Assembly (NCBI GenBank): GCA_003138515.1
Contig: PLGG01000032.1
Location: forward strand, 62,001-126,000
Source: Acidobacteriaceae bacterium
GTDB lineage: Bacteria; Acidobacteriota; Terriglobia; Terriglobales; Acidobacteriaceae
DNA length: 64,000 nucleotides
Direction of reading: 5' to 3'
How positions within the stretch are numbered: position 1 is the stretch's first letter; each line of letters begins with the position of its first letter. Positions 63,469 to 64,000 of this stretch are shown piece after piece. The position numbers and the translations under genes are program-made. The notes beneath the pieces were generated by a model. That model searched no databases, was not told the origin of the DNA, and saw only the letters and a list, made by a program, of their open reading frames with translations.

Positions 63469-64000
63469 GAGCACTTATTTATGGAATTTCCGGGCAGGAC
63501 GGGGCATATTTGGCGAAGCATCTCCTGGATCTGGGCTATGAGGTCTGGGGAGCATCGCGCGATGTCGCGTCAGCGCGCCTTGACCGTTTAGAGCGCGTTG
63601 GCGTGTTGAGTCGCGTTCATCTCATCTCTGCTTCGCTTGGCGATTTTCGCAGTGTCTTGAGTTCCCTCGCTGTGGCTAAGCCCGATGAGGTATATAACCT
63701 TGCAGGTCAAAGCTCCGTGTCTCTTTCGTTTGAACAGCCTGTGGAGACAATGGAGAGCGTCTCTACCGGCACATTGAACCTATTGGAAGCAATTCGATTT
63801 ACCGGAAAGGAAAGTAAGCTCTACAATGCGGCTTCAAGTGAGTGCTTCGGGGAAATAGAGTCTACAGGCGCCACGGAAGAGACGCCGTTTCGCCCGCGAA
63901 GCCCATACGCGGCAGCGAAATCTGCTGCTTACTGGCTGGTATCTAATTATCGCGAGGCATACGGACTATTTGCATGCAGTGGGATTTTATTCAACCACGA
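63465..64000 (+). CDS. gmd: GDP-mannose 4,6-dehydratase (partial, runs off right edge)
   Basis: 178 codons visible from ATG 63465, which overlaps the GT4 stop. SDR cofactor motif GISGQDGAYLAKHL, then NLAGQSSVSLSFEQPVET, the GMD hallmark NAASSECFGE, and catalytic YAAAK. The enzyme makes GDP-4-keto-6-deoxymannose, precursor of GDP-fucose and GDP-rhamnose. This supports the GT11 enzyme at 56.3 kb as a fucosyltransferase. The 3' end is outside the window. Confidence 0.93.
   Translation, partial: MRALIYGISGQDGAYLAKHLLDLGYEVWGASRDVASARLDRLERVGVLSRVHLISASLGDFRSVLSSLAVAKPDEVYNLAGQSSVSLSFEQPVETMESVSTGTLNLLEAIRFTGKESKLYNAASSECFGEIESTGATEETPFRPRSPYAAAKSAAYWLVSNYREAYGLFACSGILFNH

Overview
The window looks like a chromosomal segment of an Acidobacteriota bacterium (Terriglobia/Acidobacteriaceae-like). 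This is inferred from high-GC coding sequence, three large TonB-dependent receptors (two of the Oar type) that carry an N-terminal carboxypeptidase-regulatory-like domain, a CDP-glucose/GT61/GT11 exopolysaccharide locus, TIG/fibronectin exported giants, and short word repeats at gene junctions. No rRNA, CRISPR array or intact insertion sequence was seen.

Layout. 0-5.9 kb: housekeeping genes (3' end of a probable nitrite/sulfite reductase, siroheme synthase, purQ), a CpsB-type phosphatase, a DUF4386 membrane protein, a short-chain dehydrogenase and a lipoprotein. 6.0-8.5 kb: groES-groEL with a sigma70-like promoter, a CIRCE operator and a terminator. 8.6-16.4 kb: a zinc-ribbon protein, an Oar-like receptor with a strong terminator, and a BtuB-like receptor led by a cobalamin riboswitch; its promoter is followed at once by a perfect 12-bp-arm palindrome. 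16.4-16.9 kb: tRNA-Arg(CCT) beside a frameshifted, truncated tyrosine recombinase, probably the scar of an old integration. 17-26.3 kb: a carbohydrate-utilisation block (Oar-like receptor, GH39 glycosidase, glycoamylase-fold hydrolase, LacI regulator, MFS transporter). 26.7-38.4 kb: an operon of three very large or modular exported proteins (TIG plus beta-barrel, TIG giant, fibronectin-III) that matches no system I know. 38.7-44.9 kb: a second CpsB-type phosphatase, an O-antigen ligase, a coupled TPR/zinc-ribbon pair, and a FecR-like protein whose leader is tandemly duplicated.

45.5-64 kb is an exopolysaccharide or O-antigen-like locus. It holds a ribbon-helix-helix protein, Wza and Wzc homologues, CDP-glucose synthesis and dehydration (RfbF, RfbG), a sugar C-methyltransferase with a Gfo/Idh oxidoreductase, glycosyltransferases of the GT2, GT11, GT61 and GT4 types, a Wzx flippase, FkbM and DUF268 proteins, and the start of GDP-mannose 4,6-dehydratase. 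Together these can make a CDP-linked branched deoxysugar and GDP-fucose or a related sugar, assemble the repeat unit, flip it and export it. From about 57 kb the locus is mosaic, with an AT-richer gene, several truncated or frameshifted genes and gene-poor gaps. No initiating sugar-phosphate transferase is visible; it may lie beyond the right edge.

Start codons were chosen from Shine-Dalgarno sites, signal peptides and overlaps. Family assignments rest on recognised motifs; no database search was run.
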